Shown: in pieces, positions 35,865 through 45,305 of the stretch
Numbering within the stretch: the first letter of the stretch is position 1
How the letters are laid out: every line of letters begins with the position of its first letter
Assembly (NCBI GenBank): GCA_025359215.1
Contig: JANYHE010000136.1
Location: 1 to 64,000, forward strand
Origin: Hyphomicrobiales bacterium
GTDB lineage: Bacteria > Pseudomonadota > Alphaproteobacteria > Rhizobiales > Aestuariivirgaceae
Reading direction: 5' to 3'
DNA: 64,000 nt
Made by a program: the position numbers and the translations under genes
Notes under the pieces: model-generated
Seen by the model: the letters and a program-made list of their open reading frames with translations, nothing else
Database searches by the model: none
What the model was told of the DNA's origin: nothing

Positions 35865-37576
35865 GCTGGCACCATGTATTCAGCTTCGACCTCGGAAACA
35901 TGTCCATCAGACACACGGTAAATGCGATCTGCGATGCGGGTCCAAGCAGGTTTATGGGTGATCGCAACAATCGTGAATTTTCCGGAAAGCTCCAAAATAT
36001 TTTCACAGATTTCGGCTTCGGTGGCTTCATCAAGAGCACTGGTCACTTCATCGAGCAGCAACAGCTTTGGCCTTAACACCAAAGCCCGCGCTAGCGAAAT
36101 ACGCTGCCTTTGCCCGCCAGAAAGCTTGGCTCCCATCGTGCCTATATCTGTATCAATCCCGTCTGGCAGTGCCTCAACAAAACCCATCGCACCTGCCAAC
36201 CGCAAAGCTTCATGCACCATTTCAGATGTTATCGATTGATCACCCAACCGAATATTATCGGCAATAGTGCCCCGCAGAAGAGTGAGTTCTTGCGGCACAT
36301 AGCCAATTTTCTCGCGCCACTTTGAAAGCTGCACATCAACCATCGACGTATCGTCAATCATAATCCGCCCATGCAGTGGCGAATAGAAGCCAATTATAAG
36401 ATCAACAATCGTGGTTTTGCCTGCTCCCGAAGGGCCGATTAGAACTGTGATTTGATTGGCCGGGCACTCGAAGCTCACATGATCAAGAACTTGCTTGTCA
36501 CCGTAAGCAAAGCTGACATTCTCAAATGATATGTGACGCTTGAGGCTCGGTTGCGCAGCGCCATAATTTTTTTCGAGCTGGCCATCAGCATGTTTGATTG
36601 TATTCATCATACTATCATAGGCTGCGGCCATGATAGTGGAGCCCTGCAGGTGCAGCTGAACGCGTTTGATAACATCAATCACCTGATAGAAGATGATGCC
36701 AACCACCAGCATTTCAGCAAGGGGGGTGTGCAGCATCACCACACTGATATAAACACCAGCCAGCACCATGATTGCGCCTAATATGTCTTGGCCATGATAA
36801 ATCGCATGGGTGCTGACCACCGTCAAAATCATTGACCCGCGCAACACACCAATGCTCTTGGTAAACGATTCAAGAAAATGTCCCTGCCGCTGCATAGATT
36901 TGAGCGGCTTCATGTTATTTAAAACGTCTTGCACGCCGCTGGTCAAATCATTCGATGTTGCAAACTGTTTGATGCTGCTTTCTTGAGCCAGTTTCAAAAT
37001 ATAATAGAGTGGAAAGGCCAAAGCCGAAGTTGCGATCAGGCAGAAAATAACCAAATTTCCCGAAATTAAAAATGCCGTGAATAATAGCCCCAGTCCTGAA
37101 ATCGATGTTGTCACCAGTTGGGCCACCGATTGATAGGCTTGCCCTGCCAAAGTGGCTTGCAACGAGATCATGCTCGCCACTTCGCCAGGCTTATGATCAA
37201 CAAAATAGGCCCAACGCGCATTCATCATTGAACCCAAAAGTTTGGCCCGCAGTTTTGTTGTAACATCCGCCACAGAAACAGCCACAAATCGCATCGCCAA
37301 AAATGCGATGAGCGATTTCATCACCAGCGAGACTCCCACTAGCAGGAGCAACACTGAAAAGGTTGGGGGAAGACCTGTCAGCTTCACCACACCTAGAATT
37401 GTTTTGCCCAAATATGAATCTGTGTTGCCATCACTTGTGCTCAGCTGACTTGCCAAAGGCACAATTGCACCCATACTGATCATTTCAGAAATGCTGGCAA
37501 AAAGCATACACAAGGTCACAGAAATAGGTCTGCCACCCGGAGCTCTCCAAAAAATATCGAAAAATTGCTTCAGCAT
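35861..37576 (-). CDS. ABC exporter, fused membrane and ATPase domains (MsbA/PglK-like)
   Basis: N-terminal 6 TM; LIGPSGAGKTTIVDLIIGFYSP; LSGGQRQRISLARAL; LLLLDEVTSALD. Confidence 0.92.
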   Translation of the reverse strand: MLKQFFDIFWRAPGGRPISVTLCMLFASISEMISMGAIVPLASQLSTSDGNTDSYLGKTILGVVKLTGLPPTFSVLLLLVGVSLVMKSLIAFLAMRFVAVSVADVTTKLRAKLLGSMMNARWAYFVDHKPGEVASMISLQATLAGQAYQSVAQLVTTSISGLGLLFTAFLISGNLVIFCLIATSALAFPLYYILKLAQESSIKQFATSNDLTSGVQDVLNNMKPLKSMQRQGHFLESFTKSIGVLRGSMILTVVSTHAIYHGQDILGAIMVLAGVYISVVMLHTPLAEMLVVGIIFYQVIDVIKRVQLHLQGSTIMAAAYDSMMNTIKHADGQLEKNYGAAQPSLKRHISFENVSFAYGDKQVLDHVSFECPANQITVLIGPSGAGKTTIVDLIIGFYSPLHGRIMIDDTSMVDVQLSKWREKIGYVPQELTLLRGTIADNIRLGDQSITSEMVHEALRLAGAMGFVEALPDGIDTDIGTMGAKLSGGQRQRISLARALVLRPKLLLLDEVTSALDEATEAEICENILELSGKFTIVAITHKPAWTRIADRIYRVSDGHVSEVEAEYMVPA

Positions 37577-37592
37577 TTTAACAGTTCAGTTC

Positions 37593-38495
37593 TCAACTTG
37601 ATTTATATTTTTCAATTGCGCGCCGCAGTTGTCGCTCCAGGTCACGCTCCTTTAAGCCCAAAAACGACTGAAACCCAACAGCAACTTGCGGTGCTGCCAA
37701 GGTGTCACAAAACTCATCCAAGTTTAACACTTCCACATCAACAGCCGACCATGCCGTTTTACAGAATGTTTCACCCGAATGAACCAGATGCGATTTATCC
37801 TGCAAAATGCGATCGACGAACAAACCATAGAGCGAATATTCCGACAAAATGAACTTCTTGCCCAAGGTTACCCGCCAATCACGCTGGTGGAGTTTTTCAA
37901 GATGCTCACACAGCGCACGCACTGTGGGTGCGTGCCAAGCAACAATATTCTCAACGTAACTTGGACAGGGAAACGCATCATCACCCATGCCCAATTGCTC
38001 GCAAGCAGCATCAAGATATTTGGGGTTTGGGGCATAGTCGCGCAAAAATGGATAAGGCGTGCTGTAATAATAGAACTGCCCGTCTTTAACTAATGTGGAC
38101 ACATCAAAAGGACGAACAAAAAAGACATCGGAATCACAGTAGAGTAGTCCCTCTTCTTCGAGTTCAAAAGCCATTTGCAGTTTGACCAGTTGCTGCACCT
38201 GCCAGCCAATCATAAATCCGGTTTTAAAAGAGAACCAAAGACTGCGGCTGTTTACAAAGGGAATCCGCGACAGATGATAGAAGGAAGCTGGCAACACTGC
38301 TTCCATTTCCAAAATCGTACGCCGATTGCTTGCCAACGTTTCAAACAAGACAAGATCAACCGTCTCCACAATAATGTAATGGTGCCAAGGACCAGACATG
38401 AAAGCATCCATACTTTCACACAAAATTCGGCAGCGTTCAAAATCGCCACTGTAACTGGGCGTAATGATGGCCCAGCCGACAGGCGGCACCTTCAA
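37593..38495 (-). CDS. DUF6492-like / putative glycosyltransferase-fold protein
   Basis: AIITPSYSGDFERCRILCESMDAFMSGPWHHYIIVETVDLVLFETL; GLLYCDSDVFFVRPFD (DSD). Confidence 0.65.
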   Translation of the reverse strand: MKVPPVGWAIITPSYSGDFERCRILCESMDAFMSGPWHHYIIVETVDLVLFETLASNRRTILEMEAVLPASFYHLSRIPFVNSRSLWFSFKTGFMIGWQVQQLVKLQMAFELEEEGLLYCDSDVFFVRPFDVSTLVKDGQFYYYSTPYPFLRDYAPNPKYLDAACEQLGMGDDAFPCPSYVENIVAWHAPTVRALCEHLEKLHQRDWRVTLGKKFILSEYSLYGLFVDRILQDKSHLVHSGETFCKTAWSAVDVEVLNLDEFCDTLAAPQVAVGFQSFLGLKERDLERQLRRAIEKYKSS

Positions 38496-38537
38496 GGGTA
38501 TAATTTCTTCAGTAATAATGACAAGCCCCCACGAATG

Positions 38538-40040
38538 TCACGTTGAAGTGTGCTGAGCAGCCTGTCGATTTTCGACTATCTCGATAATGGTATAAAATGT
38601 GACCATCGCGTAACCACAGGCAAAATAGACATAGACCGGAACCATCCAATAATAGCCCTGTTTAACAGAATGCAAAACCAACCCGACAAATATCAAGGCA
38701 AATAGAACTTCAACAATATTTTGAAAATTAAAAGCGCTGCCCTTATAGGCATTCTTTTGCATGACCTTCTTTCCGTCCGCATCAATGTTGAGTTTGGGCG
38801 TTCTCACAAACGGCGTAGTGCGTCCCATAAGTCCCTGTATAACAGCTCGGCCATTGTGAATGCACAGTCCGCTGACAATCAGCATAAACAAAAAAGCCCG
38901 CGACAAAATACTTCCCGTCGATTTTTTGCTGGACTCAAACTGTCCGTAAGCGTGGGCGGTCCAATAGGTAAACATGATGGCGCCAAGGGCAATGGTCATT
39001 AAAATGCTGACGGGCATAAACGCGCGTTCCACATCGGCCCCAAACACCATTGGAAAAATTGCGGCCATACAGCTGAGCACGAGCAAAAACGGAAACACAA
39101 AACTATTTAACATATGAAACGAACCAATGATCTTTGTAAGAATGGGCTCGTTCGATCCCCACAACATATTCAGTGTTTTGCGACCGGTTTCTGCGGCACC
39201 TTTCGTCCAACGGAACTGCTGTGTGCGAATGGCGCTCATTTGTGCAGGCAACTCGGAAGGTGTTGCAATTTCTTCTACAAACAAAAACCGCCAACCCTTG
39301 AGTTGCGCTCTGAAGCTCAAATCAAGATCTTCAGTCAAACAATCATCTTGCCAGCCACCGGCCTCGTCGATGGTTTTGCGGCGCCACATGCCAGCCGTGC
39401 CGTTGAAATTGATGAAACTATGAACGGCTTGCCTGCCACCTTGTTCGACTGAAAAATGGGCATCAATGGCAAAAGACAACAACTTAGTGAGAAGGGAGTA
39501 TTCTTCGTTCAGATGCTCCCAGCGGGTTTGCACCATGCCAATTTGAGGGTCATTGAAATAGCCGATAATGTCTTTTATGAATTCTGGCCGCGGCACGAAA
39601 TCGGCATCAAATATGGCTACAAACTCACTGTCATCCAATTGCAGCCCAGCTTGCAAAGCACCTGCTTTATAACCACTGCGATCAACGCGGCGGATGTGAT
39701 TGATTTTAGTTCCTTGCAAAGCCAATTTTGCAATCAGCTTAGCTGCAATTTCACTGGTCTCATCGGTTGAGTCGTCGAGCAACTGAACTGTCAGCAGATC
39801 ACGAGGATAATCGAGCTTGGAAATAGCCGTCAAAAGTCTTTCAATAACATAGCGTTCGTTATAAATTGGAAACTGCATCAACACACGAGGCAACTTACCT
39901 TGCCAAATATGAGTTGGACCGGTTCTTTTTTTATCGCTTTTGCTGCGCAAGTAATAATAGGCAAGCCAGGCCTGCGAAAGCGCAAACAGAACGACGACAA
40001 CTGCCGAAAATAGACTGATCGATTCAACAATAAACTTCAT
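38538..40040 (-). CDS. Processive membrane glycosyltransferase family 2 (cellulose/mannan-synthase-like)
   Basis: LLDDSTDETSEI, AIFDADFVPRPEF, TEDLDLSFRAQLKGW, QQFRWTKGAAE (QxxRW), multiple TM. Confidence 0.9.
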   Translation of the reverse strand: MKFIVESISLFSAVVVVLFALSQAWLAYYYLRSKSDKKRTGPTHIWQGKLPRVLMQFPIYNERYVIERLLTAISKLDYPRDLLTVQLLDDSTDETSEIAAKLIAKLALQGTKINHIRRVDRSGYKAGALQAGLQLDDSEFVAIFDADFVPRPEFIKDIIGYFNDPQIGMVQTRWEHLNEEYSLLTKLLSFAIDAHFSVEQGGRQAVHSFINFNGTAGMWRRKTIDEAGGWQDDCLTEDLDLSFRAQLKGWRFLFVEEIATPSELPAQMSAIRTQQFRWTKGAAETGRKTLNMLWGSNEPILTKIIGSFHMLNSFVFPFLLVLSCMAAIFPMVFGADVERAFMPVSILMTIALGAIMFTYWTAHAYGQFESSKKSTGSILSRAFLFMLIVSGLCIHNGRAVIQGLMGRTTPFVRTPKLNIDADGKKVMQKNAYKGSAFNFQNIVEVLFALIFVGLVLHSVKQGYYWMVPVYVYFACGYAMVTFYTIIEIVENRQAAQHTST

Positions 40041-40133
40041 GGATCTATTTAACTTGCGGCGCTAGAGAACGCGAAATGAAAATGAATGTCTCATCGCCCT
40101 CTAAATGTGATTTTGACAACATTGACCCCCAAA

Positions 40134-40162
40134 CTGACAATTCTCAGATTTACATTTATAAC
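40134..40162 (+). promoter_or_regulatory. Putative promoter for the LptF-like gene
   Basis: CTGACA (40134-40139), 17-nt spacer, TATAAC (40157-40162). Confidence 0.4.
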
Positions 40163-40227
40163 AGCCCGCAATAATGATTTAAGCCTCAACTGTCAAATTA
40201 GCCAAACAGACGTCCAAGGTAAGCTTA

Positions 40228-41373
40228 GTGTCGAAATCAGGGTCTTTCTCAATCGGCAGCTTTTATGTGCTTAGGGCGACATTTGCGCCTATGCGCAATA
40301 CATTTCTATACGTGATCTTAATTCTCGAAATTGTGCGCCTGAAACTGGTTTGGAATCTTGCAGTTCATCAGCCTGATCCTGTCATTACAATCATGAAATA
40401 TCTGGGACAATGGCTGCCATTTTATGTCGGCATGGCACTCCAAATATCCCTAGCGGTTGGATTAATGTTCGGGCTTGCAAAAATTATCCGCAGCCGGGAA
40501 CTTGATGCCTTTCATGCTTTGGGTTTCAGCTGGCTGCAGCTTCTCACTCCCGTTTTTACGCTGACGACTCTGATTATGGTTCTCGAACTCTTGATTGTCG
40601 GATGGCTGCAACCCTTGGCGCTCTATTATTCAAAAGTCTTTGTTCACGATATTGAACAGTCTTCCGCCTTGATGACAGATGGCCGGGATTTATTCACCGT
40701 CGACGGCGACAGGACAATTCTACTCGATAAAATATCAAGAGATGGAAAATTATTTTCTCGCGTCTTTATTTACCAGACCTATCCTGATGATAAATCCGTA
40801 ACGACTGCCGGCAGTGACGGAAAACTGGTAGGAGCTGGTGATCTTTCCAACCAGTCTTATGTTGTAAATTCAGTCGACGTGATGGAAGTTCTTTACCAAC
40901 ACTCTTCGCCCATTCCAAAATCCTATTCGGTCACGCGGTCCTACAAAGTTCAAGGACCATTGAAGGAAGTGAACAATCACATGTTCCGTCCGCGCGGTGC
41001 AAGTGAATATGAATGGACTTTGAAGGAATTGATATCAAACGACAGCGGTCTTTTAGCATCGGTCGGCGCCATCCAAAAAAACGCTGAGTTTAATTATCGT
41101 CTGGCGCAATTGTTTTTCATATTGCTTTTGCCATTTATCGCGTTGGTGGTTATCGTAGAGCCACAGCGCAATCCAGGGCCCTTGCGCTTTTTGGTCGGTT
41201 TGCTGATCGTTTTGGGCTTTAATCAGTATCTCAGCATGGCAACTTCGTTTTCGCGCGGAAATATCTTACCGCCCTATCTCACACTTTGGCTGCCCCTCGG
41301 CGCTTTGGCGTCAATCGTTTTGGTCCAGTTCTGGCGCAAAACCAGCCTGCCAGCTTTCCAAACTGCACGTTGA
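40228..41373 (+). CDS. LptF/LptG (YjgP/YjgQ) family permease 1
   Basis: Six-TM layout, RELDAFHALGFSWLQLLTPV, MFRPRGASEYEWTLKELI; GTG start. Confidence 0.8.
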   Translation: MSKSGSFSIGSFYVLRATFAPMRNTFLYVILILEIVRLKLVWNLAVHQPDPVITIMKYLGQWLPFYVGMALQISLAVGLMFGLAKIIRSRELDAFHALGFSWLQLLTPVFTLTTLIMVLELLIVGWLQPLALYYSKVFVHDIEQSSALMTDGRDLFTVDGDRTILLDKISRDGKLFSRVFIYQTYPDDKSVTTAGSDGKLVGAGDLSNQSYVVNSVDVMEVLYQHSSPIPKSYSVTRSYKVQGPLKEVNNHMFRPRGASEYEWTLKELISNDSGLLASVGAIQKNAEFNYRLAQLFFILLLPFIALVVIVEPQRNPGPLRFLVGLLIVLGFNQYLSMATSFSRGNILPPYLTLWLPLGALASIVLVQFWRKTSLPAFQTAR

Positions 41374-41489
41374 TGTGATGATAGCTCAGCAACAAAGCTA
41401 TGGCTGGATCAGTTTTGGCTTCAATTTTTCAATAGCAAGCTACAGGCCGCTTGGGTTAGTACAGGCTTTCGTGAGGAACTTCTTTATTC

Positions 41490-42689
41490 GTGTTTAAAAT
41501 TGTCGATCGTTATGTTTTGCGCCAGATTTTGGTGCCCCTCGGGTCTGCTTTGCTGATCAGCTTGCTTATGCTTTTGGCGGGTCGCATGCTCGGCTTCCTG
41601 GATGTAACACTCGGTAAAAAGAATTCTTTCACTGCAGTGTTCAAAATGTTGGCCTATCTTACGCCAAATTATTTGGGCTTGGCGGTTCCCGCAGCGCTCT
41701 ACCTCGGAATTCTATTTGCCTTTAACCGCATGTCAAAAACTCATGAGGTTGAGGCTATGCTAGCCTCTGGCATAGGGCTCAATCGTTTGTTCCGGCCAGT
41801 ATTATTGCTGTCGGGTGTGTTGATGTTCTGCAATTTGGTGGCCATTGGCTGGATGCAGCCCTACGGCCGTTATGCCTATCGATCTGTGATCTATAGTCTC
41901 ACAAATGTTGAGGTGTTTGATCTTGCGAAGGAAGGCATCTTTATGAAAGCAGGAAATCGCACCTTTATTGTTGATCACCTTAACCAATCTGAAAATAAGT
42001 TTGATCATCTGTTTATTTTTCAAGATAGCGGCATGGCCAAAGGGTCAGAAACGATCACTGCAAACACGGGGCGTCTGATCAATGCCAACGGACAAACTGC
42101 ACCCGTGTTACGCATGGAAACCAGCAAGCGATTACGGCTGGATGCTTATCCGGACTATAGCGCAAGCCAATTGCAGCAAAATGCAATCACCGCCGATATT
42201 GCTTCAGCCGATTTTCCATTAGAGCAAGTCGCGGCAAATGTGTTCAGGCCGCGCGGTACCGATGAGAGAGAACTCACAGTGTGGGAACTTTTTAAGCGTC
42301 AAAACGATCCTCCGTCAGGCTCATCTTTAAATTTAATGCAGGCCGAACTTCACAATCGCATTTTAAAGATCATCGCCATCCCCATGCTGGCCATTTTAGC
42401 ACTTCCCTTTGCCTTAAGCCGAGGGCGAAACCCCGATGCCTATCGCTTCGGCATTGCGGTTTTACTTTTGGTGGCCTTTAACGTGGTCATTGAACAAGGC
42501 ACCATAGCAACCAGCTTATCGGGTGTCTCGCCGTGGCTGAGCATGTGGGGCCCCTTTATGGGCTATGCGGGTTTTGCGCTTATGCGCTTCTGGTCGGCCT
42601 GCTTTAAACTGCAAGCCGAAAACACAAGCCCACTGAGTGATCTTGTATCTTGGCTCACAGAAAAAGTGCGGTGGCGGGCCGAAGCCTAA
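41490..42689 (+). CDS. LptF/LptG (YjgP/YjgQ) family permease 2
   Basis: DRYVLRQILVPLGSALLIS, HEVEAMLASGIGLNRLFRPVL, VFRPRGTDERELTVWELF; GTG start. Confidence 0.9.
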   Translation: MFKIVDRYVLRQILVPLGSALLISLLMLLAGRMLGFLDVTLGKKNSFTAVFKMLAYLTPNYLGLAVPAALYLGILFAFNRMSKTHEVEAMLASGIGLNRLFRPVLLLSGVLMFCNLVAIGWMQPYGRYAYRSVIYSLTNVEVFDLAKEGIFMKAGNRTFIVDHLNQSENKFDHLFIFQDSGMAKGSETITANTGRLINANGQTAPVLRMETSKRLRLDAYPDYSASQLQQNAITADIASADFPLEQVAANVFRPRGTDERELTVWELFKRQNDPPSGSSLNLMQAELHNRILKIIAIPMLAILALPFALSRGRNPDAYRFGIAVLLLVAFNVVIEQGTIATSLSGVSPWLSMWGPFMGYAGFALMRFWSACFKLQAENTSPLSDLVSWLTEKVRWRAEA

Positions 42690-44288
42690 TTATTCCGCAG
42701 CCTGCTGAACGAGAACGGGCCGCTGTGAAAACTTTGCCTGTGCCTGCGCAAACAGCATTACGAGATTCTGGGCAGCTTGATCATAAGCACCTTCATCAGT
42801 CCAGCTTTGGCGCGGATTGAGAACGCTGCTTGCGACGCCTGCCACATGCAGCGGCACTGCAAAGCCAAAATTCTTGTCAATCCGCGTTTCGGCATCATCC
42901 AATACACCTGATAGTGCCGCCTCAAGAAGCTTGCGCGTTGTGGCCAGTGCAATGCGCTTTCCCACACCATAAGCGCCACCAGTCCAACCCGTGTTGAGCA
43001 AGAAGCAACGCGTATTATGCTTGGCCATCAGCTCTTTGAGCATATCGGCATAGGCTTGCGGATGGCGCGGCAGAAATGGTGCGCCAAAACAGGCCGAGAA
43101 TGTCGCTTCGGGAGATTTAACGCCGCGCTCGGTGCCAGCCAGCTTTGCTGTGTAGCCAGCTAAAAATTGTTGCATGGCTTCTTCAGGGTTAAGTTTTGCA
43201 ATCGGGGGCAACACACCAAAAGCATCAGCGGTCAGCATGATAATGGTTTTAGGGGCTGCTCCCATGCGGGTGGGGCTGGCATTGGCAATTGCTGCAAGTG
43301 GATAGGCTGCACGCGTATTTTCGGTCAGGCTTGAATCACTCAAATCAAGCTCACGTGTCGTTGCATCCATCACCACATTTTCAAGCACCGCCCCAAACTG
43401 GTGTGCCGCTTTGAAAATTTCAGGCTCTGCCATTTCTGTGAGATTAATCACCTTGGCATAACACCCATTTTCAATATTGAAAACGCCGTTTTCGCCCCAA
43501 CCATGCTCATCATCGCCAATCAATGTGCGTGTTGGATCAGCAGAGAGTGTAGTTTTTCCAGTGCCAGAAAGGCCAAAGAATATCGTAGTATCACCTTCCG
43601 CACCAATATTGGCCGAGCAATGCATGGGCAGCACTCCAGCGGCAGGCAGCATGTAGTTCAAAACTGTGAAGACCGCCTTTTTCATTTCGCCAGCGTATAA
43701 CGTGCCACCAATCAAAACCAGATTGTTGCGAAGATCAAAGGCAATCACCGTGCCACTATTGGTGCCATGACGGGCAGGGTCTGCTGTGAAGCTTGGTAAG
43801 TTGATAATAGTCAGTTCAGCCGAAAATGCGGCATGAGCGGCGATCGGCTTCAAAAGATGGCGCATGAACAATGCATGCCATGCATGTTCGGTAATCAACC
43901 GCGTTGGCAACACATGGCCTTCATCGGCGCAAGCCTCAAGATCTTGCACAAATAACGCCTTCATGCGCGCATGAATCATAAAGTCAGCTTTTAAGGCCTC
44001 AAAGTGAGCCCGGCTCATGGGTTGATTATTATCCCACCAAACGCTGTGGCTGGTGGCTTCATCCAGCACAATGAATTTATCTTTGGGGCTACGGCCGGTG
44101 TGCGTGCCAGTCTGGGCCACAACTGCGCCACCTTCTGCAACTTGCACCTCACCGCCTGCAATGGCGGCCTGATAAAGCACAGCCTCATTATCATTCCAAG
44201 AAAGCGAGCGCATCCAACGCAAGCCCAACTGGGCCAACTCCACTTGAATGAGGGGGGTGTGCAATGATGGTTCAGGCATAGCGTTCAT
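42690..44288 (-). CDS. pckA: Phosphoenolpyruvate carboxykinase (ATP)
   Basis: [45 protein letters not shown]; start at MNAMPEP. Confidence 0.97.
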   Translation of the reverse strand: MNAMPEPSLHTPLIQVELAQLGLRWMRSLSWNDNEAVLYQAAIAGGEVQVAEGGAVVAQTGTHTGRSPKDKFIVLDEATSHSVWWDNNQPMSRAHFEALKADFMIHARMKALFVQDLEACADEGHVLPTRLITEHAWHALFMRHLLKPIAAHAAFSAELTIINLPSFTADPARHGTNSGTVIAFDLRNNLVLIGGTLYAGEMKKAVFTVLNYMLPAAGVLPMHCSANIGAEGDTTIFFGLSGTGKTTLSADPTRTLIGDDEHGWGENGVFNIENGCYAKVINLTEMAEPEIFKAAHQFGAVLENVVMDATTRELDLSDSSLTENTRAAYPLAAIANASPTRMGAAPKTIIMLTADAFGVLPPIAKLNPEEAMQQFLAGYTAKLAGTERGVKSPEATFSACFGAPFLPRHPQAYADMLKELMAKHNTRCFLLNTGWTGGAYGVGKRIALATTRKLLEAALSGVLDDAETRIDKNFGFAVPLHVAGVASSVLNPRQSWTDEGAYDQAAQNLVMLFAQAQAKFSQRPVLVQQAAE

Positions 44289-44332
44289 GGTGGTTTCTCC
44301 AGCGATGAAGGCCACCATGATGGTTTTTCAAA

Positions 44333-44402
44333 ATGATGTAAAGATGTATTTACATCATAAATTAATGTGATCGTACCTTATTTTTTGATGCATTAACATC
44401 AT
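44333..44402. promoter_or_regulatory. Duplicated palindromic operator upstream of pckA
   Basis: ATGATGTAAA-gatgta-TTTACATCAT (44333-44358); GATGTATTTACATC (44343-44356) and GATGCATTAACATC (44387-44400) spaced exactly 44 bp, both followed by ATA. Confidence 0.65.
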
Positions 44403-44403
44403 A

Positions 44404-45222
44404 TTAAATCCGATAGAAGCGCTGAGCTGTTTTCCCAAAAACCTGGCTCCCGTCATCACCCCCTAGAATATCCACTGCAGCCTGGTGCCAAGTCTCAAAA
44501 CTGCCATTCAACTCCAAAACCGGCCAATCCGATCCCCACATCACGCGCTCAGCCCCAAAACACGAAATAATATGATCAACATAAGGTTTTAAGGTAGCCA
44601 CATCCCACCCCGGCAATGCTTCGGTCACCAGTCCTGAAACTTTGCAAAAGACTGCAGTTGTCGCCGCAATCTTGGCCACGCCTTTGGCCCAATCCTCAAA
44701 TTCATCACTCCTAATTTTGGGCTTCATGCAGTGATCTACCACAATCCGCATTTTTGGATAGCGATCAAACAACCTTTGGAAGGGCTCAATGTGGAGCGGA
44801 AACCCGAGTGCATCAAAGCTGAGATCAAGATCAACAATTGCGTCAAAGGCCCATTTCACATCATTTCTGTGCATCCACTCAGCATCTGGCAAATCTTGAA
44901 TCATCGGCCTCACGCCGGAAAATTTCGGGTGCTTGGCCAGCCTTTCAAGGTGGGAGAGATCGCCACGGTTTTCAAAATCCACCCAGCCTACAACTTTGGC
45001 CACAAAATCCGTCGCATCAGCCACACCCAGCATATATTCTGTCTCATGAAGTGTGGGTGCCGCCTGCACCAGCACCGTGCGATCAATGCCAAAAGCTTTG
45101 AGATGTGGCTCCAGATGAATTGGCAAAAACGGCTGGCGCAAATGCTCCAAACCAGATCCGGCCATCCAGCCATAGTCACCCCGCGCCGGATTCCAGAAAT
45201 GCTGATGTGCATCGATTTTCAT
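44404..45222 (-). CDS. Amidohydrolase family, L-fuconolactonase / sugar-lactonase-like
   Basis: MKIDAHQHFWNPARGDYGWM; RIVVDHCMKP; RVMWGSDWPVLEL. Confidence 0.9.
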   Translation of the reverse strand: MKIDAHQHFWNPARGDYGWMAGSGLEHLRQPFLPIHLEPHLKAFGIDRTVLVQAAPTLHETEYMLGVADATDFVAKVVGWVDFENRGDLSHLERLAKHPKFSGVRPMIQDLPDAEWMHRNDVKWAFDAIVDLDLSFDALGFPLHIEPFQRLFDRYPKMRIVVDHCMKPKIRSDEFEDWAKGVAKIAATTAVFCKVSGLVTEALPGWDVATLKPYVDHIISCFGAERVMWGSDWPVLELNGSFETWHQAAVDILGGDDGSQVFGKTAQRFYRI

Positions 45223-45305
45223 TGTGGCTGGTTCCCTTTCATATCTGTTGTCTCGAAACACTAACACGCCTAAGAAATTACGTATCATCAACGAGAATAC
45301 ACACC

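Noticed and set aside
41381-41401. ATAGCT/AGCTAT hairpin between the two LptF/G-type genes
   Set aside because: Six-bp arms only, no T tract; too weak.
44731-45264. 177-aa ORF antisense to the amidohydrolase
   Set aside because: Shadow ORF; the opposite frame carries clear amidohydrolase motifs.
45105-45305. N-terminal extension of the UxaA-like ORF
   Set aside because: Overlaps the divergent amidohydrolase; ATG at 45306 better.
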